DNA of 41,012 bases from a bacterium (GTDB lineage Bacteria > SM23-81 > DAOVCL01): positions 1-41,012 of the forward strand of contig JAOZPP010000021.1 in NCBI GenBank assembly GCA_029932675.1. The letters run 5' to 3'. Numbering within the stretch: position 1 is the first letter of the stretch; every line of letters begins with the position of its first letter. The translations under genes were made by a program, and so were the position numbers. Under the pieces are notes generated by a model. It was not told the origin of the DNA. It saw only the letters and a program-made list of their open reading frames with translations, and did not search any database. Positions 6,581 to 15,027 of this stretch are shown one piece after another.

Positions 6581-7153
6581 ATGTGGGAATATGTAATCTG
6601 TGTAGTCATTTGGGTTGTTTTTATCTTCCTGTGGATTATTAAATCAATTCGAGAACGTAAGATTTTCGCAATTTACGCAGAGTGTGGCATAGCAATCTGT
6701 TTAACATTATTAGTTTTAGGGTTGTTTGGTTGGTTCTATATCCCATCAGATATTTTGGTATTGCGAATTTTAGGAGTTATTGGAAACATTATCTACTGGT
6801 CAGGAGCACCTCTTGCTGTTATTTCGCTTATTACTCTTAGATGTAGGGGAAAACCTAAGGATTTGGTTGAGAATACCACTCTTTTAATTGAAAGTGGAAT
6901 ATTTAGAGTAATTCGTCATCCTCTGTATGTAGGACTTGCTTTTTGGAGTATTGGACTCATACTATTAATTCAATCAATTCCTTCAACAATATTAGGAATG
7001 GTAGCCCTCTTTTGTTTCTGGATGGCATCCAAAAAGGAAGATGAGTTTAACATCAAGAAATTTGGAGATAGTTATAAGGAATATATGAAGAACGTTCCCA
7101 TGTGGAATTTTCTTAAAGGATTAAGGAATTTAAAGAAATTACTGGTAGGTTAG
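6581..7153 (+). CDS. Isoprenylcysteine carboxyl methyltransferase-like membrane protein
   Basis: This 190-residue integral membrane protein has hydrophobic segments at about residues 4-20, 33-52, 58-86 and 116-147. The motif RHPLYVG at residues 112-118, followed near residue 152 by the acidic 'KKEDEFNIKKFGDSYKEYM' tail, is the hallmark of the ICMT/phospholipid methyltransferase family, which uses SAM at the membrane. In bacteria these enzymes methylate lipids or unidentified small substrates. The ATG follows only AACAGCAAA because the upstream attC is truncated, so no ribosome binding site is evident and expression may be poor. It is followed 7 bp later by an attC site. Confidence 0.83.
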   Translation: MWEYVICVVIWVVFIFLWIIKSIRERKIFAIYAECGIAICLTLLVLGLFGWFYIPSDILVLRILGVIGNIIYWSGAPLAVISLITLRCRGKPKDLVENTTLLIESGIFRVIRHPLYVGLAFWSIGLILLIQSIPSTILGMVALFCFWMASKKEDEFNIKKFGDSYKEYMKNVPMWNFLKGLRNLKKLLVG

Positions 7154-7160
7154 TAACTTC

Positions 7161-7324
7161 ACTTAACAGCGTGTTTGCGGTTTCGCTTTGCTCCACCAAA
7201 ATTACGTACCAACACACCTTGCGCTTGGCAATGCCTTATTTCCTTTATCATAAAAGTGGTTATGCCTCCAAAAACGACATCGACAAAACGGCACGCAACT
7301 TCGCAAACACGTAAAACGATAGGC
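7161..7324 (+). other. attC site 7 (long)
   Basis: R'' is ACTTAAC (7161-7167), which fits RYYYAAC, and R' is GATAGGC (7318-7324). The inner stem CGTGTTTGCG (7170-7179) is exactly complementary to CGCAAACACG (7302-7311). At 164 bp this is longer than the other sites, with a large unstructured loop. Confidence 0.82.
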
Positions 7325-7352
7325 AAAACGGCAGAAACTAATACGATATCTC

Positions 7353-7532
7353 TTTCTTGAAGTAGATGATGTTGATGTAGAATACCAAAAACTGCTGGAT
7401 AAAGGTGTAAGATTTAATACCGCCCCAAAGGATGAGCACTGGGGAGGATGTACCGCAAGTCTCACCGACCCAGATGGTAACAAAGTTGTCCTTGTGCAAT
7501 ACAAAATAAGTAAAGAGGGTGTCTTTAGGTGA
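7353..7532 (+). pseudogene. C-terminal fragment of a VOC/glyoxalase-family protein
   Basis: Sixty codons, FLEVDDVDVEYQKLLDKGV to the TGA at 7530-7532, carry the second half of a vicinal-oxygen-chelate domain. 'LTDPDGNKVVLVQY' is the typical final strand with the metal-ligand position. There is no start codon in this frame after the attC at 7324, so the N-terminal half is missing. A fresh cassette would begin with a full gene, so this one has been trimmed. Confidence 0.75.
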
Positions 7533-7556
7533 ATATAGAATGCTTAGTGCTACATC

Positions 7557-7603
7557 GCCTAACAGCGGATAATGGGCGAACTTCGCTTATCCGCCTGTTA
7601 TCG
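7557..7603 (+). other. attC site 8 (short, degenerate, last of array)
   Basis: R'' is a perfect GCCTAAC (7557-7563). The inner stem GCGGATAA (7565-7572) pairs with TTATCCGC (7587-7594), and the right heptamer is GTTATCG (7597-7603). At 47 bp it is shorter than classical attC sites and probably has a loop deletion. No further site was seen to the right. Confidence 0.75.
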
Positions 7604-7747
7604 GGAGTTGAAGTAAGAATTATCAGTAGATCGCAAAAGTTGAGATAACCTCATTATGTAGGATCAAAGAAAAGACTATGAACCCGGATTTTCACAAATT
7701 CACAGCACCTCTCAAATCGCTGAGGCCTCTTGCTGGACTCCGAAAGG

Positions 7748-7814
7748 GCGGACAGACATAAATGTCTGTCCCTACGAAACAAATACACAAATCATTGGCC
7801 TTGAAAAATTTATG
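7748..7814 (+). repeat. 67-bp dispersed repeat with palindrome, copy 1
   Basis: This segment is the exact reverse complement of 32121-32187. It contains a 22-bp near-perfect palindrome (7750-7771: GGACAGACAT, AA, ATGTCTGTCC) followed by a conserved AT-rich 43-bp tail. A GGACTCCG element precedes it here and a related one sits beside the other copy. It resembles a REP-like intergenic element. The gap 7604-8110 otherwise holds only a gene remnant. Confidence 0.85.
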
Positions 7815-7924
7815 TCAAGGTTTGTATCGAATGCTCAGAGGAGGAGGGGAGAACAGTGCTTTTATGTGAGGATTGCTTAATGAAGGAGCATAAGGATCAC
7901 TATGCAGATGAAACACTTTACTAA
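7814..7924 (+). pseudogene. Remnant of a small zinc-finger protein
   Basis: One frame reads VKVCIECSEEEGRTVLLCEDC, then LMKEHKDHYADETLY and a stop at 7922-7924. Two CxxC pairs and HxxxH-type residues indicate a zinc-binding module. No start codon or ribosome binding site precedes it, and it abuts the 67-bp repeat, so it is probably a truncated gene end. It could be the C-terminal zinc module seen in some pRiA4b ORF3-like proteins; that is a guess. Confidence 0.4.
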
Positions 7925-8110
7925 TACTTCGAGAGAAGCAAGAAGGCTCGGGACCATTACCAGGCCAGGTGTATCTGGCTTTGAGCCGAGTGGAAACACT
8001 ATTGGGAGGGCAAACGATTTATGTATTGGGGTGAAATAGATGGCGATAGGTAAATGAACCCTGTAAAGTAATGAAGCTGTAACCCAAATTGACTCGAGGA
8101 GAAAGGTGAG

Positions 8111-8647
8111 GTGAACCATCCAATCATAATCTCAGACTATGATCCCCAATGGCCGATCTTATATGAAGAGGAGAAAGCGAGGATTCTTGAGGTAATCGGA
8201 GATAAGGTAGTAAAGATTGAGCACATCGGAAGCACTGCCGTCCCTGGCTTAGGGGCAAAGCCAGTTATTGACATAATGCTTGCCATCCCTCATCTTGCCG
8301 ATGCTGAGAGGTGTATTGAGCCGCTTCGAAGCATTGGTTATGAGTATATCCCTAAATATGAGGCCTCAATTCCGGAGAGACGTTATTTTCGCAAAGGACC
8401 TCCGGAAGCGCATATCCATTTACACGTAGTTGAACCGATGAGCGATTTCTGGGAGCGACATATCTTATTTCGGGATTTCTTGCGCGCTCATCCCGAGATA
8501 GCCCAGGAGTATTACCAATTGAAGAAAGGATTAGCGGCCAAGTATGGCTCAGATCATTGCGCTTACACTGAAGCTAAAGCCCCGTTCATCAAATCTGTGG
8601 TTGCCAAGGCTCGTGCTGCCCAAAGCACCAGCACAGCGATTACATAA
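8111..8647 (+). CDS. GrpB family (UPF0157) nucleotidyltransferase-like protein
   Basis: This 178-residue protein has the GrpB/UPF0157 features: 'SDYDPQWPILYEEE' near the N-terminus (residues 8-21), 'IEHIGSTAVPGLGAKPVIDIML' (about residues 36-57) with the GS and DI residues of the polymerase-beta-like fold, and 'HIHLHVVEP' near residue 100. The family has a nucleotidyltransferase fold; its function is not settled. Length matches the family. Start GTG 8111 is chosen because GAGGAGAAAGG precedes it and the family N-terminus fits. No attC follows it, so it is not part of the cassette array. The 240 bp after it hold only a hairpin. Confidence 0.88.
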   Translation: MNHPIIISDYDPQWPILYEEEKARILEVIGDKVVKIEHIGSTAVPGLGAKPVIDIMLAIPHLADAERCIEPLRSIGYEYIPKYEASIPERRYFRKGPPEAHIHLHVVEPMSDFWERHILFRDFLRAHPEIAQEYYQLKKGLAAKYGSDHCAYTEAKAPFIKSVVAKARAAQSTSTAIT

Positions 8648-8719
8648 CCCTGGCCACCGCCTCCGCTGAGAGAGATAGAGCCACTTTTTTCGAACTTAGC
8701 TCGTTACCCTCGCCGAGTT

Positions 8720-8746
8720 CTCCAGAGGGGATTCGCCCTTCTGGAG
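8720..8746. other. Intergenic hairpin
   Basis: CTCCAGAGGGG (8720-8730) and GCCCTTCTGGAG (8735-8746) form a stem of about 11 bp with a short ATTC loop. No T-run follows on either strand, so it is not a clear intrinsic terminator. The gap between 8648 and 8887 shows no gene. Confidence 0.5.
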
Positions 8747-8887
8747 CTTGGCAATCTTCTACGAGGGGCATCCCCCTTCTAAAGGTTCCCTTCGCTTTTG
8801 GGATTTCTTAGAAATTTCAAAAAGTCCTCTGAGGGGAGTGGGTAGTTGTGCCAGTATCGGTTTGTTCAAAGAGGAAAGGGAGAAAAA

Positions 8888-9256
8888 ATGCCGACAATTT
8901 GCCATTTTGAAATTCCAGCCGATGATATTGAGCAAGTAAGAAAGTTTTACAGTAAGCTTTTTGGTTGGAAGATTGAGAGGGACAAAGGACTAATGGAATA
9001 TTGGAGGATTAATACTACTCCAAATGCTGTGGGGGGCATCAGTGGGGGAGTGGAGAGGAGACAGGACCCGCAACACCGCATTACTATATGGATAGATGTT
9101 CCCTCAGTCGATGAGTTTGCGGCCAAAGTGGAGACACTTGGCGGAAGGGTATTTGTTCCCAAGACGGCTCTCCCAGGTAGGGGATACTATGCCTACTGTC
9201 TGGATCCAGAAGATAACTATTTCGTTATCTGGGAGATGGATAGGAATGCAAAGTAA
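8888..9256 (+). CDS. VOC (glyoxalase/bleomycin-resistance) family protein
   Basis: This 122-residue protein starts 'MPTICHFEIPADDIEQVRKFYSKLFGWKIER', the usual VOC opening with metal-ligand H6 and the 'FY..LFGW' motif. It ends with 'YCLDPEDNYFVIWEMD', the matching second half with the acidic ligand in 'WEMD'. VOC proteins bind a divalent metal and act as lyases, dioxygenases or resistance proteins; the specific reaction is not readable. Start ATG 8888 is preferred over an upstream alternative because the family begins here and AGGAAAGGGAG is a good ribosome binding site. It has no attC and is separate from the VOC fragment at 7353-7532. Confidence 0.88.
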   Translation: MPTICHFEIPADDIEQVRKFYSKLFGWKIERDKGLMEYWRINTTPNAVGGISGGVERRQDPQHRITIWIDVPSVDEFAAKVETLGGRVFVPKTALPGRGYYAYCLDPEDNYFVIWEMDRNAK

Positions 9257-9347
9257 AGTTATGGGCAAGGTGTGAAACCCGACGATTGCCCTGCAGCCTT
9301 ACCCAATTAGTTTGTTATTCCTGAGCGGAGCAAGGGAAGGGAGAGAT

Positions 9348-9878
9348 ATGGGTAAAGTGGAGTCCAATCTTGGCTTCAGGCTTATGGCTTTAACTTATAA
9401 GTTTCGCGATTTCCTCCGCCCGCGCCATCACATCTTGCAGGAGTTAGGACTAAAACCAGGGGATCATGTGCTCGATTATGGTTGTGGCCCTGGGAGTTAC
9501 ATACTTCCCCTTGCAGAGTTGGTTGGCAAGGAGGGGAGAGTCTATGCCTTGGATCTCCACCCGCTCGCCATTCAAAGGGTCAGAGAGATCTCTGCAAGGA
9601 AACAGTTGCCCAATGTGCGACCAGTACTTTCCAATTGCAAAACAGGGTTGCCTGATGAGGGCATAGATGCCGTACTATTATATGATGTTCTCCATGATTT
9701 GGATAACCCAGACGAGGTATTAGAGGAGTTGCATCGGGTGTTGAAACCCAGGGGAATCTTATCCGTGAGTGATCATCATATGAAAGGGGAAGCAATAGAG
9801 GCTAAGGTGACAAAAAGGGGATTGTTTAGCCTATCGAAGAAAGGGGAGAGGACATATAATTTCTTGAAGATGGTATAG
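9348..9878 (+). CDS. Class I SAM-dependent methyltransferase
   Basis: This 176-residue protein has motif I 'VLDYGCGPGSYILPLAEL' (about residues 41-58), motif II 'RVYALDLHPLAI' and the 'DAVLLYDVLHDLDNPDEVLEELHRVLKPRGIL' region, whose parts at about residues 110-142 are typical of small-molecule or ubiquinone-type methyltransferases. Start ATG 9348 is chosen for its GGAAGGGAGAG ribosome binding site; an upstream in-frame start would add 12 residues of no family character. It stands alone, about 90 bp after the VOC gene. The substrate is unknown. The 214-bp gap that follows contains nothing that I can support. Confidence 0.85.
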   Translation: MGKVESNLGFRLMALTYKFRDFLRPRHHILQELGLKPGDHVLDYGCGPGSYILPLAELVGKEGRVYALDLHPLAIQRVREISARKQLPNVRPVLSNCKTGLPDEGIDAVLLYDVLHDLDNPDEVLEELHRVLKPRGILSVSDHHMKGEAIEAKVTKRGLFSLSKKGERTYNFLKMV

Positions 9879-10092
9879 TTATGAGGCATTTAGGTAACTA
9901 ATCCTTCATAGCCCACTTTGGGCGAGATCAGTTAGATTCTCATAGGGAGAAGAGATATTGGTGAGTAGGCCGTGGGGGGATGCTGTTTCACCTACCATAG
10001 TAACTATGGCTTACTTTGAGTGTCCAAATTTCAGCTATACCAAAGCTTTTTAATAAGTTCCCAGCCATAAGCGGAATTTTCAGGGGAGAGGG

Positions 10093-10641
10093 ATGAAGAT
10101 TAAGATTGCCAATCTAACTGAGAGGAATTTAGGGGATACTCCGGAGTGGGAGACTTACCCATTTAGTTGTAAGTTTTGCCTCTGGTGGGAATTCCCAGAG
10201 GAATGTATGGACCCAAGCAAGGAGAAGAAGGAAGAAATATTACAGAAAAAATTGAAATGGATCCAAGGTACAAATAAATTATTCGGTAACTGTGGGAAGA
10301 TACTTTACTTAGATGGGAAGGCTGTTGGCTATTCCCAGTACGCACCACCCGAATTCTTGCCCCATTCAGCCGATTACCAAGCGGGGCCACCGAGTAAAGA
10401 CGCTGTTCTCATTTCCTGTCTGTTCATTCCACCCATAGAATTTAGAGGGTTAGGATTGGGAACCCAACTTCTTCAAAGTATAATTGATGATCTGAGAGAC
10501 AGAGGGATACAAGCGATTGAAACTTTTGCCCGAAGAGGGAATCCCAACAATCCATCCGGGCCAGTGGAATTTTGTCTGCGCAATGGGTTTAGAGTTTACA
10601 AAAATGATTCAGAGTTTCCCCTTATGAGGTTAGAATTGTGA
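10093..10641 (+). CDS. GNAT-family N-acetyltransferase
   Basis: This 182-residue protein has a cysteine/tryptophan-rich N-terminal part ('CKFCLWWEFPEEC', about residues 26-38) and a C-terminal GNAT core. The core carries the acetyl-CoA loop 'EFRGLGLGTQLLQSIIDDL' at about residues 116-134 and the closing 'VEFCLRNGFRVYK'. The C-x2-C...C arrangement near the N-terminus is unusual for GNATs and might bind metal; a similar architecture occurs in uncharacterised GNATs of clostridia and archaea. ATG 10093 has a CAGGGGAGAGG ribosome binding site. The gene ends 39 bp before radA, but the functions look unrelated. Confidence 0.82.
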   Translation: MKIKIANLTERNLGDTPEWETYPFSCKFCLWWEFPEECMDPSKEKKEEILQKKLKWIQGTNKLFGNCGKILYLDGKAVGYSQYAPPEFLPHSADYQAGPPSKDAVLISCLFIPPIEFRGLGLGTQLLQSIIDDLRDRGIQAIETFARRGNPNNPSGPVEFCLRNGFRVYKNDSEFPLMRLEL

Positions 10642-10680
10642 GAACGCTCGGAGCCCATAGGGGATTGGGAAAATTGTGCT

Positions 10681-12042
10681 ATGGTCAATAAGCCAAAGTC
10701 AATTTATGTCTGTCAGAGTTGTGGATTTAAGTCCCCTAAGTGGCTGGGGAGATGCCCTGATTGCGGGGGATGGAGCACCTTCGTCGAGGAGGAATTAGCT
10801 CCCCCTCAAAGGGCAAGAAGATCCGCCGACCTGGAGCCAAAAGCTCTCTCTCAAATTGAGGTGAAGGGGGAGGAGAGGCTAAGGAGCGGTTTGGGTGAGT
10901 TCGACCGGGTCCTGGGAGGAGGTGTGGTCAAGGGGTCCTTAGTTTTAGTAGCCGGTGATCCAGGTATTGGCAAGTCCACCCTTATGCTCCAGGTGGCGGA
11001 GAGGTTGAGCAGAAGCTATGGCAAGGTGCTCTATCTCAGCGGAGAGGAGTCCCTTTATCAGGTTAAGCTAAGGGCAGATAGGTTAAAGGTGGGTTCTTCT
11101 TCCCTCTATCTTTTGGCTGAATCTGATTTAGAAGCCGTTTTAAACGACATCAAAGAGCCTTATCCAGTTCTCCTGGTGGTAGACTCCATTCAGGCCATAG
11201 CCTCTCACTCTCTGGGGAGCCTACCTGGGACGGTAGGTCAGGTGAGGGAGTGCGCTTCTTTGCTTCTCTCCTTTGCTAAGGGGAGAGGGGTTCCGGTTTT
11301 TCTTATCGGCCATGTGACCAAGCAAGGGTCCATAGCCGGTCCAAAGATCTTGGAGCATATGGTGGATACGGTCCTCTATTTTGAGGGGGAGAGGCACCAT
11401 TCCTTTCGTATCCTGCGGGCAGTAAAGAACCGCTTTGGCTCAACCAATGAGGTAGGTGTATTTCAAATGGCTGAGGAGGGGTTGGAGGAGGTTTCCAATC
11501 CCTCGCAGCTCTTCCTTACCCGGAGAAGGGAAGGAGTATCTGGAGTTGCGGTGGTCTCCAGTATGGAGGGGACGAGGCCACTATTGGTCGAGATGCAAGC
11601 CCTGGTTAGCCCGGCTTATTATGGCCTTCCCCAAAGGGTGGCTACCGGATTTGACCACAAGAGGCTTTCCCTGCTTCTGGCCATCTTAGAGAAGAGGGAG
11701 GGGATGAAGCTGGGAACCAAAGATGTTTTCCTTAATGTTGTTGGGGGAGTAAGGCTGAGTGAACCAGCGGCAGACCTGGGAGCAGCAGTTTGTGTAGCCT
11801 CCAGCTACAGGGATGTTCCTTTGGCTTCGGACACAGTAGTGGTGGGGGAGGTTGGTCTGGGTGGGGAGGTAAGGGGAGTCGGATATGTAGAGAAGAGGAT
11901 CAAGGAGGCAGAAAAACTGGGCTTCCGTAGATGCGTTGTTCCCCAGGCCAATTTACCGGATTCAAAAAAAATCTTAGGGATAGAGGTTGTGGGGGTTGAT
12001 AGGTTGAGGGAGGCATTGGACCTGCTTTTGCAGGGCAAATGA
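10681..12042 (+). CDS. radA: DNA repair protein RadA (branch-migration ATPase)
   Basis: This 453-residue protein has full family length. The N-terminal zinc finger uses C11, C14, C25 and C28 (CQSC...CPDC). The RecA-like ATPase has Walker A GDPGIGKST at about residues 91-99. The RadA-specific KNRFG motif lies at about residues 249-253 ('VKNRFGSTNEVG'). The C-terminal Lon-protease-like domain carries 'PAADLGAAVCVASS' and 'VVVGEVGLGGEVRGV'. RadA processes recombination intermediates together with RecA in the cytoplasm. ATG 10681 fits the family start. Upstream spacing is 39 bp and the ribosome binding site is weak (GGGGATTGGG). The gene's end overlaps a spurious upstream extension of the next gene, whose true start is 134 bp downstream. 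Confidence 0.97.
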   Translation: MVNKPKSIYVCQSCGFKSPKWLGRCPDCGGWSTFVEEELAPPQRARRSADLEPKALSQIEVKGEERLRSGLGEFDRVLGGGVVKGSLVLVAGDPGIGKSTLMLQVAERLSRSYGKVLYLSGEESLYQVKLRADRLKVGSSSLYLLAESDLEAVLNDIKEPYPVLLVVDSIQAIASHSLGSLPGTVGQVRECASLLLSFAKGRGVPVFLIGHVTKQGSIAGPKILEHMVDTVLYFEGERHHSFRILRAVKNRFGSTNEVGVFQMAEEGLEEVSNPSQLFLTRRREGVSGVAVVSSMEGTRPLLVEMQALVSPAYYGLPQRVATGFDHKRLSLLLAILEKREGMKLGTKDVFLNVVGGVRLSEPAADLGAAVCVASSYRDVPLASDTVVVGEVGLGGEVRGVGYVEKRIKEAEKLGFRRCVVPQANLPDSKKILGIEVVGVDRLREALDLLLQGK

Positions 12043-12176
12043 ACATCCGTAGGGATCTGGAAATAGAGGGGTTGAAGGGGCCAGGATACAATGCAGATCC
12101 AATAGGTTTGGTAAAAGGCTTGGGGTTTAACAAGAGATATGGATTAACCAGAAGCGGCAAAGGGGGGGGATGGAGT

Positions 12177-13553
12177 ATGAAGTTAGGGGTAGCTATACCC
12201 CTCATCCTTTTTATTCAGTTGGCAGCAAGGCCGGGTCTCGCCTGGTTTGCAAATTTTTGCCAGTTCGATAGAATCACCTGGTCGCCGGATGGTCGAGAGA
12301 TTGCCTTTGAAAGCCATTATATACCAACAGGAGAGGGGAATACTTATTTTGACACCCTAATTGTTGATCTTTCCACTGGGAAGATAAGATGTGTAACACC
12401 TGAGGTGCATAAGTTCGTCTTATCGATTGACAGAAGGAGAGCACTTTTCTCCGACACCTACGGCCTCTACTTGATGGATTTGAAATCGACGACTGAACCA
12501 GTGCAAGTTCTTTTCAGAATGATGAACCCGACTGTGAACTCAGGGAATATGCTAAAGGGCTTAGCATTCTCCAGGGTTGACGGGAGAATTTTATGGTTCT
12601 TTGACAACATGTATTCAGGCGTTGAACAAATATGGGGTTTTGAATTGGCCACTATGAAAGATACTCTTCTAAGCGAAGGTACCAAGAGGGAATCCATAGT
12701 GAAAACCTGGAAGATGCTGGCCGGTGGCCTAAGACCAGAGATGGTTAAAGAGCTTAAGGGAGATAGATCGTTTCCCAACAGAAGAGGAGATAGAATTTTT
12801 CATTTCATAGGGGTTCAACCCCAAAGGGGGTTTCAAAATTTGGAGTTGGAGGATGGCAAAGGGGAAATCGTCACCACTCTATTGAAGAGATGTAAACTGA
12901 GATTATTCAGTTGGTCCCCAGATAGCACAAAGGCGGTTTTTTCTCTAAGGATGGATGAGGATCGAAATGGCCGGGTAAGAACTTATGTAGTAGATGAGGA
13001 TGGGACAAATATGCGGGAAATAGCTGCAGGGGAGTTCTCTTCCCTGGTTTGGTTGTCGTCTAAAGAACTTCTGGAGAAGGTCAATGATACCTTGTGGAAA
13101 TTTAATTTGAAAAAAGATAGACGGGAAAGGGTAATTATGAGATTCGTTCCTCAGTGGTGTAGGAAACTTAGCCCTGCAAGCAGATTGTATACAGTGCAAA
13201 TCAAAGAAAAAAACAGTTACCAGACTGCCAAGAATCTGGGTTATCCAGCTTACCTAATAGGGGGCAACGGACCTTATCGGGTGGGAATTGGTGGGTATAG
13301 GGATTCAATGGAAGCTATGACCATTGTAGAAGAGTTAAGACAGGAGATAAAAGTTAGCTACAGAGTTGTAGGGATAGAGGCAAACTCAATTGATCTGCCT
13401 GTTGAATTTGGATTTGTTACTTCCCCGCAGGGTGATAAGGTCGCTTTCATTAGAAATGATGGTTTCAATGGATATTGGTACTCTGAACTATGGGTGATGA
13501 ACCCTGATGGGACTGACGAAGCCAGAGTGGTCTCCTATATGGCAAATTTTTAA
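12177..13553 (+). CDS. Exported TolB-like beta-propeller protein
   Basis: From ATG 12177 the protein has 458 residues with a signal peptide (MKLGVAIPLILFIQLAARPG, likely cut after LAW or nearby). It then has propeller-type blades: 'FDRITWSPDGREIAFES' near residue 34, 'LRLFSWSPDSTKAVFSL' near 240, and 'GFVTSPQGDKVAFIRNDG' near 415. The WSPDG/DG..IAF repeats are the PD40/TolB-like motif, so this is probably a periplasmic beta-propeller. The reading frame is open upstream to 12039, but I place the start at 12177 because of the signal peptide and the purine-rich AAAGGGGGGGATGGAG ribosome binding site. No Tol-Pal genes are nearby. The role is unknown. Confidence 0.75.
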   Translation: MKLGVAIPLILFIQLAARPGLAWFANFCQFDRITWSPDGREIAFESHYIPTGEGNTYFDTLIVDLSTGKIRCVTPEVHKFVLSIDRRRALFSDTYGLYLMDLKSTTEPVQVLFRMMNPTVNSGNMLKGLAFSRVDGRILWFFDNMYSGVEQIWGFELATMKDTLLSEGTKRESIVKTWKMLAGGLRPEMVKELKGDRSFPNRRGDRIFHFIGVQPQRGFQNLELEDGKGEIVTTLLKRCKLRLFSWSPDSTKAVFSLRMDEDRNGRVRTYVVDEDGTNMREIAAGEFSSLVWLSSKELLEKVNDTLWKFNLKKDRRERVIMRFVPQWCRKLSPASRLYTVQIKEKNSYQTAKNLGYPAYLIGGNGPYRVGIGGYRDSMEAMTIVEELRQEIKVSYRVVGIEANSIDLPVEFGFVTSPQGDKVAFIRNDGFNGYWYSELWVMNPDGTDEARVVSYMANF

Positions 13554-13714
13554 CTAAATGTTCGTATCTTTAAGTATAGTAAATTGTGGGGTAATGATTG
13601 ATGAGTTGGCAGAAAGGCTAACATGACAAGTTTTAGTGCCCGGGTTTGGGGGTTTCTTAATCTTGCGGGGTTGATGAGACCTTGGGGAAAATTTAGCAAG
13701 GATCAATTTAGGGC

Positions 13715-13743
13715 TTTACAAGTTGAAGTTTGAACCGTATTAT
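13715..13743 (+). promoter_or_regulatory. Sigma70-like promoter for the tgt operon
   Basis: A TTTACA -35 (13715-13720) and a TATTAT -10 (13738-13743) are separated by exactly 17 bp. Each matches consensus at 5 of 6 positions. Transcription would start near 13750, about 60 bp before the tgt start. The 255-bp gap 13554-13808 is otherwise without a gene and is the only sizeable non-coding gap between the propeller gene and the long + strand gene run. Confidence 0.7.
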
Positions 13744-13802
13744 TGTTTCTGTAAATCACCGAACTGGAGAGTAATTTAATTCTTGGGCTGATCTAAATGT
13801 GA

Positions 13803-14942
<1,140 letters not shown>

Positions 14943-15027
14943 GCAGGAGGTTTAACCGGGGTCTGCCCCAAAGCCTATGGTCAAGGTGGGGCAGGGATGT
15001 GATTAGACCCCTGAAAGGAGGTGTGAA

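Larger units (their letters stand above)
1..7603 (+). mobile_element. Integron gene-cassette array (integrase not in window)
   Basis: Nearly all genes here lie on the + strand, are functionally unrelated, and are each followed within about 100 bp by an inverted-repeat site bounded by GCCTAAC-like and GTTAGGC-like heptamers. That is the architecture of integron cassettes with attC sites. Paired heptamers occur at 832/913, 1945/2029, 2538/2623, 3461/3534, 4539/4623, 5155/5232, 7161/7318 and 7557/7597. Half-sites occur near 6318 and 6568. Stem sequences recur between sites, as in chromosomal integrons. No tyrosine recombinase (IntI) is encoded in the window. Site orientation (RYYYAAC left, GTTRRRY right) places attI and intI to the left. 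The array could equally be an integrase-less attC cluster. The right boundary is taken as the last recognisable site; the left one is outside the window. Confidence 0.88.

Noticed and set aside
7877-8119. Minus-strand open frame of 80 aa between the array and the GrpB gene
   Set aside because: It is low-complexity hydrophobic sequence opposite a gene remnant and gap, without a ribosome binding site or recognisable domain.
8846-8887. Longer start for the VOC protein
   Set aside because: An upstream TTG in frame gives 14 extra residues with no family likeness; the ATG at 8888 has the better ribosome binding site.
12039-12176. 46-residue N-terminal extension of the propeller protein, overlapping radA
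   Set aside because: The residues are unlike the family, a clear signal peptide and ribosome binding site lie at 12177, and the extension would hide the signal peptide.
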